DNA of 56,714 nucleotides, taken from Alphaproteobacteria bacterium. GTDB lineage: Bacteria; Pseudomonadota; Alphaproteobacteria; Rhodospirillales; WMHbin7. Made by a program: the position numbers and the translations under genes. The DNA lies in assembly GCA_015232335.1 (NCBI GenBank), contig JADFZV010000021.1, positions 1 to 56,714 of the forward strand. The letters run 5' to 3'. Below the pieces are notes generated by a model. The model did not search any database. It saw only the letters and a program-made list of their open reading frames with translations, and had not been told where the DNA came from. Position 1 is the first letter of the stretch. Each line of letters begins with the position of its first letter. Below are positions 1 through 7,991 of this stretch, piece after piece.

Positions 1-109
1 GCATCACCGGACCAGATCGGTTCAAATGCCATTGGGACTCTACCGGGGGCCGGATGAAACTTGGGTCTCAGGTCAATAACAGTCTCTTTTCGTAAACTGA
101 TATAACCCC

Positions 110-1360
110 CTACTCCCAGCGCGCGGCCCGGCGCCAGAGGGGCATCAGGTCCTGGGCCAGCACATCGTCCCAACTGGGCAGGGCGCGTTCGGCATAAAAG
201 CGGGCCGCCAGCCCCATCTCTTGACGCGACAACGCATTTTCCAGCAAACCCTGCAAGGCATCGGCCCAGCCTTCATCCGAAACGACGGCCCCATTTGCAC
301 CCGAAGCCACATAGGCCTCCAACCCGGAACCGGCACCAACCAGAACGGGAAGGCCCGAGGCCAGGGCCTCCATCAGCGCGTTGGACAAGACATCGAGCAT
401 CGAGGGAAAGGCAAAAACATCGGCGCTGGCATAAAGGCGCCCCATTTCCTCAAGCGGCAGCGAACCGGGCAGACTGGCCCGGTCTTTCAGAATCTCCCGA
501 ATAAGCGACGCCTGATCGCCCTTGCCCGCCGCCAGGAAGTGAACATCTTGTCCCCTGCCGATCAGCTCGGCCACCGCCCTTGCGGCGATCAGAATATTCT
601 TGGTCTGATCGATGCGCCCGGCAAAGAAAACGACCGGACGTTCGTAGGGAATGCCGAAGCGATCCTTCAGCCAGAGACGGTCTCGCTTGCCAGGATGAAA
701 AAAACGCTTGTCGATGCCGCGACGAAGCACACCCACGCGCCCCTCGCCCAGAAAACGCTTCATCTCCTCCAGAGCGAGGGGATCGGAATCCAGGCTGAAC
801 AGGGCCACCTTCTGATGGGTGCGCAATCTGTCATGCATCCTCATATCCTGCTGCCGGTCGATCTTAAGGCGGTTCAGCAACAGATCGGCAAGGGCTCCCT
901 TGCCGAAAAAACGCAGGATGGTGCTTCTGGTATAAAGTCGCGAATAGCCGGGCGTGTCGGTATGCACGGAATTGACCAGGGGAATTCCCTTACTTTGACA
1001 AACGCGCAAAGCCGTGCGGGCCATGGCAAAGAAGGCGTCGGTGGTATGCACGACATCATAGTTTGGAAGCGCTTGGGCGATGGCGGGATGCCAGGGCGAC
1101 AGATCAGTGTGATCTGGAATTTTGCCCAACAGCCAAGACAGGCGCGCCGTCGAGAAAACCGGGCGATGCGCCATAAAGCGCACATGCGAAGACAGGGCTT
1201 CCACGCCCTCCTGCGCACCCTGCACATGCACGGTCAGATCCAGATCGTCACGCCTGGTGGCGGCTTCGGCAAAGCGCTCCCAGCATTTCACATGGCCGCC
1301 CGCACTGGGACGGCGCTCAAGATCGACCAAAACGGCAAGTTTCAAACGACGACCGCTCAT
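110..1360 (-). CDS. Glycosyltransferase family 4 (GT-B fold)
   Basis: Probable retaining glycosyltransferase that moves a sugar from a nucleotide-sugar donor to a glycan or lipid acceptor at the cytoplasmic face of the inner membrane. The 416-residue protein begins with a Rossmann-type strand (KLAVLVDLERRPSAGGH) carrying the donor-domain glycine pair. The C-terminal half has the GT4 layout: VVFFAGRIDQTKN near residue 245 and the E-x7-E region PSMLDVLSNALMEALASGLP near residue 320. No signal peptide or membrane helix is seen. Its ATG overlaps the stop of the upstream dehydrogenase by four bases, so the two are translationally coupled. The acceptor cannot be told from sequence; LPS, capsule or another envelope glycan are all possible. 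Confidence 0.85.
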   Translation of the reverse strand: MSGRRLKLAVLVDLERRPSAGGHVKCWERFAEAATRRDDLDLTVHVQGAQEGVEALSSHVRFMAHRPVFSTARLSWLLGKIPDHTDLSPWHPAIAQALPNYDVVHTTDAFFAMARTALRVCQSKGIPLVNSVHTDTPGYSRLYTRSTILRFFGKGALADLLLNRLKIDRQQDMRMHDRLRTHQKVALFSLDSDPLALEEMKRFLGEGRVGVLRRGIDKRFFHPGKRDRLWLKDRFGIPYERPVVFFAGRIDQTKNILIAARAVAELIGRGQDVHFLAAGKGDQASLIREILKDRASLPGSLPLEEMGRLYASADVFAFPSMLDVLSNALMEALASGLPVLVGAGSGLEAYVASGANGAVVSDEGWADALQGLLENALSRQEMGLAARFYAERALPSWDDVLAQDLMPLWRRAARWE

Positions 1361-2115
1361 TTCCAGCTTCGCCCCAACAGCGCATCGGAAACTCTGTGCG
1401 GCAAAAGGGACAACAGCCAGACGGCAAAGACCAGCGGCCCCGGAAAGCTGATTCTGCCCCTATTCATAGCCAGTCCCAGCTTGATGATGCAGGCGGCCCG
1501 CTCCACCTCCATCAGAAAGGGCATGGTGAAATTGTTTCTGCCAGTCAGCGGGGTGCGCACGAAACCCGGACAGATAACCGAAACCTGCACGCCCTCAGGT
1601 CTCAGGCGCAGGCGCAACCCCTCGCCCAGAACGCGCTCTGCGGCCTTGCTGGCGCAATAGGCAGGCGATTGGGCCATCCCCCTGAATCCAGCCAGCGAGG
1701 ACATGATCGCCACCTGTCCTCTTTTACGCCTGCGCATGCCAGGAAGGATGGGCAGCAGCGTATTCAGAACGCCATCGACATTGGTGGCGAAAACAGCCCT
1801 GGTCTGTTCGTAGTTTTCCTCTTCGCCCTTGTGAGAGCCCGCCGATATGCCCGCATTGGCAATCACCAGATCAAGCGGAGAGGCCGAATCCGCCGCCAGA
1901 ATCCAGTCCGCCATGGCCTGACGGTCGGTCACATCCAAGACAGCCCTTTCGACATCAGCCCCCCGGGCCCGGCAATCATTCGCCACGTCGTCCAGCCGCT
2001 CTTCGCTGCGTGCGGACAGGAAGAGGCGGGCGCCAGGACGCGCATAAATCCGCGCCAAGGCGGCGCCAAGGCCGCTTGAGGCGCCGGTGATCAGAATGTT
2101 TGCAGGCTCACTCAT
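1357..2115 (-). CDS. Short-chain dehydrogenase/reductase (SDR)
   Basis: NAD(P)-dependent oxidoreductase of the classical SDR family, substrate unknown. The TGASSGLG cofactor motif lies at residues 10-17, NAGI at 87-90, the catalytic serine at 139/140 and the YCASK catalytic motif at 153-157. I chose the ATG at 2115 because an AAGGGG-like ribosome site precedes it and the Rossmann strand follows at once; a start six codons upstream is also open. The start overlaps the hepT stop by eight bases and the stop overlaps the glycosyltransferase start. The minus-strand run mntA-hepT-SDR-GT therefore looks like one transcript. The C-terminal ~30 residues are hydrophobic and may associate with membrane. 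Confidence 0.85.
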   Translation of the reverse strand: MSEPANILITGASSGLGAALARIYARPGARLFLSARSEERLDDVANDCRARGADVERAVLDVTDRQAMADWILAADSASPLDLVIANAGISAGSHKGEEENYEQTRAVFATNVDGVLNTLLPILPGMRRRKRGQVAIMSSLAGFRGMAQSPAYCASKAAERVLGEGLRLRLRPEGVQVSVICPGFVRTPLTGRNNFTMPFLMEVERAACIIKLGLAMNRGRISFPGPLVFAVWLLSLLPHRVSDALLGRSWK

Positions 2116-2464
2116 GCCCCTTGTCCTCGGCATTCAAGATCACGCGAAGGCGGGCTTCCAGGGGCAGGATGTCATTGAGCAAGGTCCGCCACAGCAGTTC
2201 CGAGGCCACGGCGTGATATTCATGGACCAGGATATTGCGCATTTCCGCCAGCTTCGACCAGGGAACATCCGGATAGCGCTGCGTTACCTCCTGCGGCAGG
2301 CCGCGCACGGCCTCACCCAGAATCTCCAGATTGCGCGCCACCGCATCCTGGGTGCGCTCGTCCTCGCAAAAGAGGTCGCGGTCCATGCCCTTGATGTAGC
2401 GGCGCACACGCTCGACCGCTTCCACCATATCCGCCAGACGCACCCGCCAGTCCTTGATCGTCAT
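2108..2464 (-). CDS. hepT: HEPN-domain RNase toxin, HepT-like (DUF86)
   Basis: Predicted toxin of a MNT/HEPN type toxin-antitoxin pair. HEPN toxins of this family are ribonucleases whose active site is R-x4-H-x-Y. Here RNILVHEY supplies R76, H81 and Y83, so the motif is complete. The length (118 residues, all helical) is normal for DUF86. In characterised systems the MNT partner adds AMP to the tyrosine of this motif, and Y83 would be the target here by analogy. Its start codon overlaps the end of the upstream nucleotidyltransferase in a TGATG junction. The active site looks intact, so this is probably not decayed. Confidence 0.85.
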   Translation of the reverse strand: MTIKDWRVRLADMVEAVERVRRYIKGMDRDLFCEDERTQDAVARNLEILGEAVRGLPQEVTQRYPDVPWSKLAEMRNILVHEYHAVASELLWRTLLNDILPLEARLRVILNAEDKGHE

Positions 2465-2901
2465 CAGAAAATCCTAATCGCTTCCTTGAGAATGCGGCTT
2501 TTTAGACGCGGCTTGATGCTGGAGGGGGTAAGGATGTCGGCTGGATGCCCCAGATGCCCTTCCAGCCAGCGCTTAAGATCGATCATCTCGAACAGGCCCG
2601 TAGGGCGGCCCGGCTTGTATTCGACCAGAAGGTCGATATCCGATGTGCGCGAGGCTTCGTTCCTGCCCACGGAGCCGAAAAGCGACAGCCCGGCCACGCC
2701 GAAACGCGCCAACTCCTCTTGCGAGGCCTTCAGACGGGCCAGCACTTCCTCGCGCCGGATGGGACGGCGCTGCTCCATGCGACCGGCCAGACGCTTGACC
2801 GCCCCGGCCTTGTGCGCAGGAACCCAGACGGTGACATCGACAAGGCCCTTGCGGCGTCTCTCACGGGCGAGCTTTGAATTCATGTCTTTGAGATACTCCA
2901 T
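2464..2901 (-). CDS. mntA: MNT-type nucleotidyltransferase antitoxin with extra N-terminal segment
   Basis: Minimal nucleotidyltransferase, predicted antitoxin that AMPylates the HEPN toxin next door. The GS-x10-D-x-D motif is present (GSVGRNEASRTSDID, with G77, D89, D91 counted from a GTG at 2904), and a third acidic residue (D123, PADIL) fits the family. Unusually, about 45 residues precede the catalytic domain: a basic head ARERRRKGLVDVTVWVPAHK that resembles MazE-like (DUF3018) antitoxin starts. That resemblance is by eye. Starts at 2904 (GTG), 2901 (ATG) and 2883 (ATG) are all possible and the ribosome-site signal is weak; the basic head is kept in every case. It would be encoded first in the module, as usual for antitoxins. 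Confidence 0.8.
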   Translation of the reverse strand: MEYLKDMNSKLARERRRKGLVDVTVWVPAHKAGAVKRLAGRMEQRRPIRREEVLARLKASQEELARFGVAGLSLFGSVGRNEASRTSDIDLLVEYKPGRPTGLFEMIDLKRWLEGHLGHPADILTPSSIKPRLKSRILKEAIRIF

Positions 2902-2977
2902 CACTCTAATGGCGGCAATAGCGCGTCAAAGCGCTTTTCGCTTGCCAGTTCGGCCCGAAACGGCCAGAAAAGGCGTC

Positions 2978-3868
2978 ATGTCGATCACCAGCATGACCGG
3001 ATATGCCCGCCAGCAAGGCACCAGCGACCAGATTTCCTGGATCTGGGAGGCGAAAAGCGTCAACGGCAAGGGGCTTGAAGTCCGCCTGCGCCTGCCGCCG
3101 GGTCATGATTCCCTGGAAATTCCAGCGCGTGAGCGGGTGGCAAAACATGCCAAACGCGGCAATATCAACCTCTCACTCAACATCGTGCGCCTGGCGGAAA
3201 ACACCGTCCCCTCGATCAATCGCGCCCTGTTAGACCAGTATCTGACCCTGGCCATGGATCTGGCCCGCGACCATGGGCTGCCTACCCCTTGCGCCGAATC
3301 GGTGATGGGATTGCGCGGCGTCATCGAGGCCTCGGACGAAGGGGCCATGGACGAAAAGGACCTGAAGGCCCGCGACGCCTTGCTGCTGGCTTCGCTGGAT
3401 GAAACCCTGGCCGGGCTGGCCGAGATGCGCCGGGCCGAAGGGGCGCGCTTGGCCCAGGTACTGACAGCCGAGTTGGACGAGATCGAGCGGCTGTCCTTGG
3501 CCGCCCGCAATACGGCGGCCCTGCGCCCCGACACCATCCGCAACCGCTTCAAGGCCCAGATGGACGATCTGCTAGCCGCCCATCCCCCCTTGAACGAAGA
3601 CCGGCTGGCCCAGGAACTGGCTCTGCTGATCGCCAAGGGCGATGTGCGCGAAGAACTGGACCGTCTGGGCGCCCATGTTCAGGCCGCCCGCGAGATGCTG
3701 GCCGCCCCCGATCCGGTGGGGCGCCGCCTGGATTTCCTCTGCCAGGAATTCAACCGCGAATCCAATACGCTCTGCTCGAAATCGGCCGACGTCGACCTGA
3801 CCCGCATCGGCCTAGCCCTGAAAGCCGTCATCGAGCAGTTTCGCGAACAGGTTCAGAATATCGAGTGA
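2978..3868 (+). CDS. yicC: YicC family endoribonuclease
   Basis: YicC/YloC family protein of 296 residues. Members are endoribonucleases linked to RNA decay and stationary-phase survival. The diagnostic N-terminus SMTGYARQQG follows the chosen ATG at once, then the WEAKSVNGKGLEVRLRLP segment. The conserved C-terminal DUF1732 region ends in DFLCQEFNRESNTLCSKS and the final helix AVIEQFREQVQNIE. A much longer open frame begins upstream, but that part is antisense to hepT/mntA and lacks family similarity. The gene is followed directly by gmk, the common alphaproteobacterial pairing. Confidence 0.92.
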   Translation: MSITSMTGYARQQGTSDQISWIWEAKSVNGKGLEVRLRLPPGHDSLEIPARERVAKHAKRGNINLSLNIVRLAENTVPSINRALLDQYLTLAMDLARDHGLPTPCAESVMGLRGVIEASDEGAMDEKDLKARDALLLASLDETLAGLAEMRRAEGARLAQVLTAELDEIERLSLAARNTAALRPDTIRNRFKAQMDDLLAAHPPLNEDRLAQELALLIAKGDVREELDRLGAHVQAAREMLAAPDPVGRRLDFLCQEFNRESNTLCSKSADVDLTRIGLALKAVIEQFREQVQNIE

Positions 3869-3885
3869 CTTTCGGAGCGTCCCCC

Positions 3886-4521
3886 ATGAACGATGCCGCC
3901 ATTCACCGCCGTGGCCTGATGCTGGTGCTGTCTTCGCCTTCAGGGGCGGGCAAATCCTCGATCGCCCGCACTCTGCTGGAGACCGAGCCCCAACTGGCCA
4001 TGTCGGTTTCCGCCACCACCAGAGCACCTCGCCCCGGCGAAGTGGACGGCAAGGATTATCACTTCATCGACATCGAGCGCATGAAGGGCATGATCGACCA
4101 GGGCGCGTTCCTGGAGCATGCCAAGGTCTTCGACAATTATTATGGAACCCCCCGAGCCCCCGTCGAGGCGGCCCTTACATCCGGAAAAGACGTGCTTTTC
4201 GACATCGACTGGCAGGGCACGCAGCAAGTCGCCGCCAATGCCAGGGCCGATCTGGTGACGGTGTTCGTGCTGCCCCCCTCGGTCGAGGAATTGGAACGGC
4301 GCCTGCGCGGGCGCGGCCAGGATTCCGACGAGGTGGTCGCCAAGCGCATGGGCAAGGCCGCCGACGAGATGAGCCACTGGCCGGAATATGATTACGTGAT
4401 CGTCAATCGCGATCTTGATGTCAGCATCGCTTCCGTCAAGGCGATCTTAAGCGCCGAGCGTCTCAAGCGTTTTCGCCAAGTCGGCATGGCCGATTTCGTC
4501 AACAAGCTGAGGGGGGCGTGA
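3886..4521 (+). CDS. gmk: Guanylate kinase
   Basis: Phosphorylates GMP to GDP with ATP in the cytoplasm, needed for GTP, dGTP and (p)ppGpp pools. The P-loop SSPSGAGKSS covers residues 16-25 and the GMP-binding signature TTRAPRPGEVDGKDYHFI follows near residue 44. The length of 211 residues is typical. I chose ATG 3886, preceded nine bases upstream by GGAG. A GTG at 3865 overlapping the yicC stop would add seven residues and cannot be excluded. It probably shares a transcript with yicC. Confidence 0.95.
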   Translation: MNDAAIHRRGLMLVLSSPSGAGKSSIARTLLETEPQLAMSVSATTRAPRPGEVDGKDYHFIDIERMKGMIDQGAFLEHAKVFDNYYGTPRAPVEAALTSGKDVLFDIDWQGTQQVAANARADLVTVFVLPPSVEELERRLRGRGQDSDEVVAKRMGKAADEMSHWPEYDYVIVNRDLDVSIASVKAILSAERLKRFRQVGMADFVNKLRGA

Positions 4522-4536
4522 CGCCCCGCTTCAGGC

Positions 4537-4962
4537 ATGATTGACATAGCCCCCGGCATCCTGCTTGACGAAAGCGAAATCGAGGAACGTTTCGTGCGCG
4601 CCTCAGGCCCGGGCGGGCAGAATGTCAACAAGCTCTCCACTGCGGTTCAACTGCGGTTCAATATCCGCCAATCGCCCTCGCTGCCCGATGACTTGAAGAA
4701 TCGTCTGGAACGGTTGGCGGGCAAGCGGATGACCAAGGACGGCACGCTGGTCATCGTCGCCCAGCGCCACCGCACCCAGGACCGCAATCGCCAGGACGCG
4801 CTGGATCGTTTGATCGAGCTGATCCGCCAGGCCGTTCCCGCTCCCGTGCAGCGCCGCCCGACGCGCCCCACGCTTGCCTCGAAACGCCGACGTCTTGAGG
4901 GCAAGAAAATCCGCTCCTCCATCAAATCCCTGCGCGGCCCCTCGCTGGACAAGGGGGAGTAG
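4537..4962 (+). CDS. arfB: Alternative ribosome-rescue factor ArfB (peptidyl-tRNA hydrolase)
   Basis: Releases the nascent chain from ribosomes stalled on non-stop mRNA, acting without tmRNA. The GGQ catalytic motif lies at residues 26-28 within ASGPGGQNVNKLSTAV, the ArfB/YaeJ version of the release-factor loop. The basic C-terminal tail (rich in K and R from about residue 110) is the part that enters the empty mRNA channel in the family. The length of 141 residues matches ArfB and excludes full-length RF1/RF2. It follows gmk by 15 bases and faces tsaC tail to tail across three bases. Confidence 0.93.
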   Translation: MIDIAPGILLDESEIEERFVRASGPGGQNVNKLSTAVQLRFNIRQSPSLPDDLKNRLERLAGKRMTKDGTLVIVAQRHRTQDRNRQDALDRLIELIRQAVPAPVQRRPTRPTLASKRRRLEGKKIRSSIKSLRGPSLDKGE

Positions 4963-4965
4963 GGA

Positions 4966-5916
4966 TTAAGATTCCGCGTTTCCGGCCGCCGCCCGTCGCA
5001 AACGATCATTGATGGCAAGGCCCAGCCCGTGATCGGGAATGGGCATGACAGCGATGCCTGCCACATCAGGGCGATCCAGCTTGCGAAGAAAAGCGAAGAG
5101 ATGCGAGGCCGCCTCGACCAAATCGCCAGAGGGGCTGAGATTCAAGCAATCCGAAGGTGCCGTGGGACCAAAACCCAGCAACAACTCGCCCGGCACAGCC
5201 TTCAGAGCATTCAGCCTGACCCGAGCATAAGGCGCGTAATGGCTTTCCAACTGGCCGGGCGACTGAACCGGTCCTCCCTCGGTGGCCCGCTCCACCCGCC
5301 CCAGCATCTTCTCCAGCATTTCCAGAGAAACGCCGCCCGGGCGCAGCAGACAGGGCTTTTCGCCGGTCAGGGACAAGACGGTGCTTTCCACCCCAACCCG
5401 GCAAGGCCCGCCATCCAGCACCAGGTTCACGGCCTTGCCCAGCCCATCGGCCACATGTTCCGCGCGGGTCGGGCTTAAGCGCCCCGAGGGATTGGCGCTG
5501 GGGGCCGCGATGGGATGCCTGAAGGCCTTTAACAACTCCAGCGCCACCGAATGGGCGGGAATACGTACCGCGACACTGTCCAAACCGGCGGTGGCCAGCA
5601 GGGAAACCGGACTATCCGCCCGTCTGGGCAAGACAAGCGTCAATGGCCCCGGCCAAAATCGTTCTGCCAGTAGAAGGGCTCTGTCGTCGAATTCGGCCAA
5701 GCCCTTCGCGGCACCAAGATCGGAGACATGAATGATCAGCGGATTGAAGGAGGGGCGCCCCTTGGCCTCGAAAATACGGGCCACCGCTGCGTCGTTGGTG
5801 GCATCTGCACCCAGCCCGTAAACGGTTTCCGTGGGAAAGGCGACCAGACCGCCTTCGCCCAGAATCCTGGAGGCCTCAGCCAGGCTTTCCGGAGTTGCAG
5901 GCAGAAGCTTGGGCAT
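4966..5916 (-). CDS. tsaC: L-threonylcarbamoyladenylate synthase (Sua5 type)
   Basis: Makes threonylcarbamoyl-AMP from threonine, bicarbonate and ATP for the t6A37 modification of ANN-decoding tRNAs. The YrdC/Sua5 domain carries PTETVYGLG (28-36), KGRPSFNPL (52-60) and APSANPSGRLSPT near residue 140. At 316 residues it is the long Sua5 form with a C-terminal Rossmann-like domain, not the short TsaC of E. coli. The linker region HYAPYARVRL is typical of the long form. It starts three bases after the cysQ stop, so the two are probably co-transcribed. Confidence 0.93.
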   Translation of the reverse strand: MPKLLPATPESLAEASRILGEGGLVAFPTETVYGLGADATNDAAVARIFEAKGRPSFNPLIIHVSDLGAAKGLAEFDDRALLLAERFWPGPLTLVLPRRADSPVSLLATAGLDSVAVRIPAHSVALELLKAFRHPIAAPSANPSGRLSPTRAEHVADGLGKAVNLVLDGGPCRVGVESTVLSLTGEKPCLLRPGGVSLEMLEKMLGRVERATEGGPVQSPGQLESHYAPYARVRLNALKAVPGELLLGFGPTAPSDCLNLSPSGDLVEAASHLFAFLRKLDRPDVAGIAVMPIPDHGLGLAINDRLRRAAAGNAES

Positions 5917-5919
5917 CGA

Positions 5920-6714
5920 TCAGAGCCCCAGGCCCCAGGCCACGAAGTCGGGATTGCGCACGCTGCTTTTGCCGTAGACGAGTTCCTTTCCGTCCAGCGT
6001 TATTAGATGCCCACCGGCTCCCAGCAGCACGGCATGGGCCGCTGCCGTATCCCATTCGCTGGTTGGTCCGAAACGGGGATAGACGTCGGCCGAGCCCTCG
6101 GCAATGCGGCAGATTTTGAGCGAGCTGCCCGCCTTGACCATTTCGGCGATCTTGCGCCCGGCCAGATAGGAGGCGATGCGCTCAGGATCGCCGTGCGAAC
6201 GGCTGGCCACCACCGAAAGCCCTTCAGGCGGCGGAAGCCGGCCGGCAATTGGCGCCCAGCCACCGTCGCCATCCTTCTTCCAGGCCCCTTCCCGCCCGCC
6301 CGCATAGAGCAGTTTGGGCACTGGGGCCAGAACCACGCCCAGAACGGGAGTTCCTCCCTCGATCAGACCAATATTGACCGTGAACTCGCCCGAACGGCGC
6401 ACGAATTCCTTGGTTCCGTCCAGGGGATCGACCAGCCAGAAGCGCCCAATGCCATGGTCGGGCACATGCCCGGCCGAGGCGGCTTCCTCGGAAACGATGG
6501 GAATGGACGGGTCGAATTGCTTCAACCTTTCCAGAATGATCTTTTCCGCCGCCAGATCGGCCTCGGTGACCGGGGACTCGTCGGATTTGTGACCGACGGC
6601 GAAATCGCTTGCATAAATCGCTTCGATCACCCGGCCTGCCTCGATGGCGATCTCGGACAGCAGAAGCAAGGTTTCCGAGGGAAAATTCCCATCTATCGGG
6701 GGTAAGGCGGTCAT
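5920..6714 (-). CDS. cysQ: 3'(2'),5'-bisphosphate nucleotidase CysQ
   Basis: Inositol-monophosphatase-fold phosphatase that removes the 3' phosphate from PAP (and PAPS), recycling the by-product of sulfate assimilation. Metal-binding signatures are present: VSEEA, then LVDPLDGTKEF for the Asp-Asp-Gly-Thr site, and EWDTAAAHAVL near the C-terminus. The length of 264 residues matches CysQ. The start at 6714 lies in the 158-base intergenic region shared with lptF, so the two units are divergently transcribed. Confidence 0.93.
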   Translation of the reverse strand: MTALPPIDGNFPSETLLLLSEIAIEAGRVIEAIYASDFAVGHKSDESPVTEADLAAEKIILERLKQFDPSIPIVSEEAASAGHVPDHGIGRFWLVDPLDGTKEFVRRSGEFTVNIGLIEGGTPVLGVVLAPVPKLLYAGGREGAWKKDGDGGWAPIAGRLPPPEGLSVVASRSHGDPERIASYLAGRKIAEMVKAGSSLKICRIAEGSADVYPRFGPTSEWDTAAAHAVLLGAGGHLITLDGKELVYGKSSVRNPDFVAWGLGL

Positions 6715-6872
6715 GAACCACTAGTCCTCGTAGGCAAGCCAAAGATGGCGCACTCTAGCAGGAAAAAGAAGCGCTTGCGAAGCGCCATAAACCCCATCGG
6801 CATGCTTTACAGTGCGCCTTGGGATGGGTTACAGGTCTCTTTCGAAAAAGTTTTCCACAGGGGTCGTGACCG

Positions 6873-7991
6873 TTGGGACGGATCACATTTTACATTCTGC
6901 GTCAAATTCTTGTCGGTACCTTTCTGGTGGCGCTGGGGCTGGCTTGCGTGATCTGGCTCAGCCAGTCCTTGCGTCTGGTCGAACTGATCATTAACAAGGG
7001 GCTTTCGATCGGCGGATTTCTCTACCTCACCATGCTCCTGATGCCCAACTTTCTGACCCTGATCACACCGATTGCCCTTTTTGCGGTGTTGCTCTTCACC
7101 TATCACCGCCTTGACGCGGACCGCGAGATGGTGGTCATGCGCTCGGCTGGCCTCAGCCAGATGGCACTGGCCCGACCCGCCCTGATCGTGGCTGGGCTGC
7201 TGACCCTGTTCGGCTATCTCCTGACCCTGGTTCTCAGCCCCGCCTCGGTCAAGACCTTCCGCGAGATGCAATGGGAAGTGCGCAACGACGTCTCGCGCGT
7301 CCTGCTGCAGGAAGGCACCTTCAACAATATCGCGGATGGCGTGACGGTTTATGTGCGCTCGCGCACCAGCGAGGGCGAGCTTCTGGACGTGCTGGTCCAC
7401 GACACCCGCAAGAAGGACCGCGACACCACCATGATGGCCGAACGCGGCGCCCTGGTGCGCTCGGAGGCTGGCCCCCGCGTTCTTCTGATCAATGGCAACC
7501 GTCAGGAACTGATCCACGATAGCGGTCAGCTTTCGCTGCTTTACTTCGACAGCTACACCGTGGAAATGACCAATCTGGAAAACAACGATTCGCGTTTCCG
7601 CGATGCGCGCGAGCGCCCCCTGACCGAACTGTTCACGGTAACCCCAGAGGAAGTCGGCGCCGTTGACTTCGCCCGCTTTCGCGTGGAGGCGCATCAGCGC
7701 CTGAGCAGCCCGCTCTATCATCTTGCCTTTACCTTCATTGCCCTGGTGTGCCTGCTGACCGGCTCGTTTTCCCGCCACGGCATGGCAAAAAAGGTCATGT
7801 TGGCGATCGGTCTGATGGTTGCGACAGAGGCAGCCCAGTTGGGCGTTTCAGGCATCGTGGTCAAGTCGCTTCGCATGACACCGCTGATTTACCTCGTTCC
7901 CGCCCTGCCCGTGTTGATCAGCCTTCTGGTTCTGTTAAGCCCGCCCAGGCTGTTCAAGGCTCCGCGCCTTCAATTGAGCGGAGCCGAATGA
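6873..7991 (+). CDS. lptF: LPS export ABC permease LptF
   Basis: Inner-membrane permease of the LptB2FG complex that extracts lipopolysaccharide and passes it to the Lpt bridge. The 372-residue protein has three N-terminal membrane helices, a periplasmic beta-jellyroll domain (about 130-270) and three C-terminal helices. NKGLSIGGFLYLTMLLMPNF and YHRLDADREMVVMRSAGLS match LptF rather than LptG in my reading. The start is TTG at 6873, with AGGGG eight bases before it. It overlaps lptD by four bases. The usual partner gene lptG is not between them, so the second permease must come from elsewhere in the genome. Confidence 0.9.
   Translation: MGRITFYILRQILVGTFLVALGLACVIWLSQSLRLVELIINKGLSIGGFLYLTMLLMPNFLTLITPIALFAVLLFTYHRLDADREMVVMRSAGLSQMALARPALIVAGLLTLFGYLLTLVLSPASVKTFREMQWEVRNDVSRVLLQEGTFNNIADGVTVYVRSRTSEGELLDVLVHDTRKKDRDTTMMAERGALVRSEAGPRVLLINGNRQELIHDSGQLSLLYFDSYTVEMTNLENNDSRFRDARERPLTELFTVTPEEVGAVDFARFRVEAHQRLSSPLYHLAFTFIALVCLLTGSFSRHGMAKKVMLAIGLMVATEAAQLGVSGIVVKSLRMTPLIYLVPALPVLISLLVLLSPPRLFKAPRLQLSGAE

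Noticed and set aside
221..2079. Plus-strand frames opposite the glycosyltransferase and dehydrogenase
   Set aside because: Unlike any family, and the opposite strand holds complete genes with catalytic motifs.
2087..2977. N-terminal extension of YicC from a start at 2087
   Set aside because: This part is antisense to hepT and mntA and the SMTGYARQQ start of the family is at 2978.
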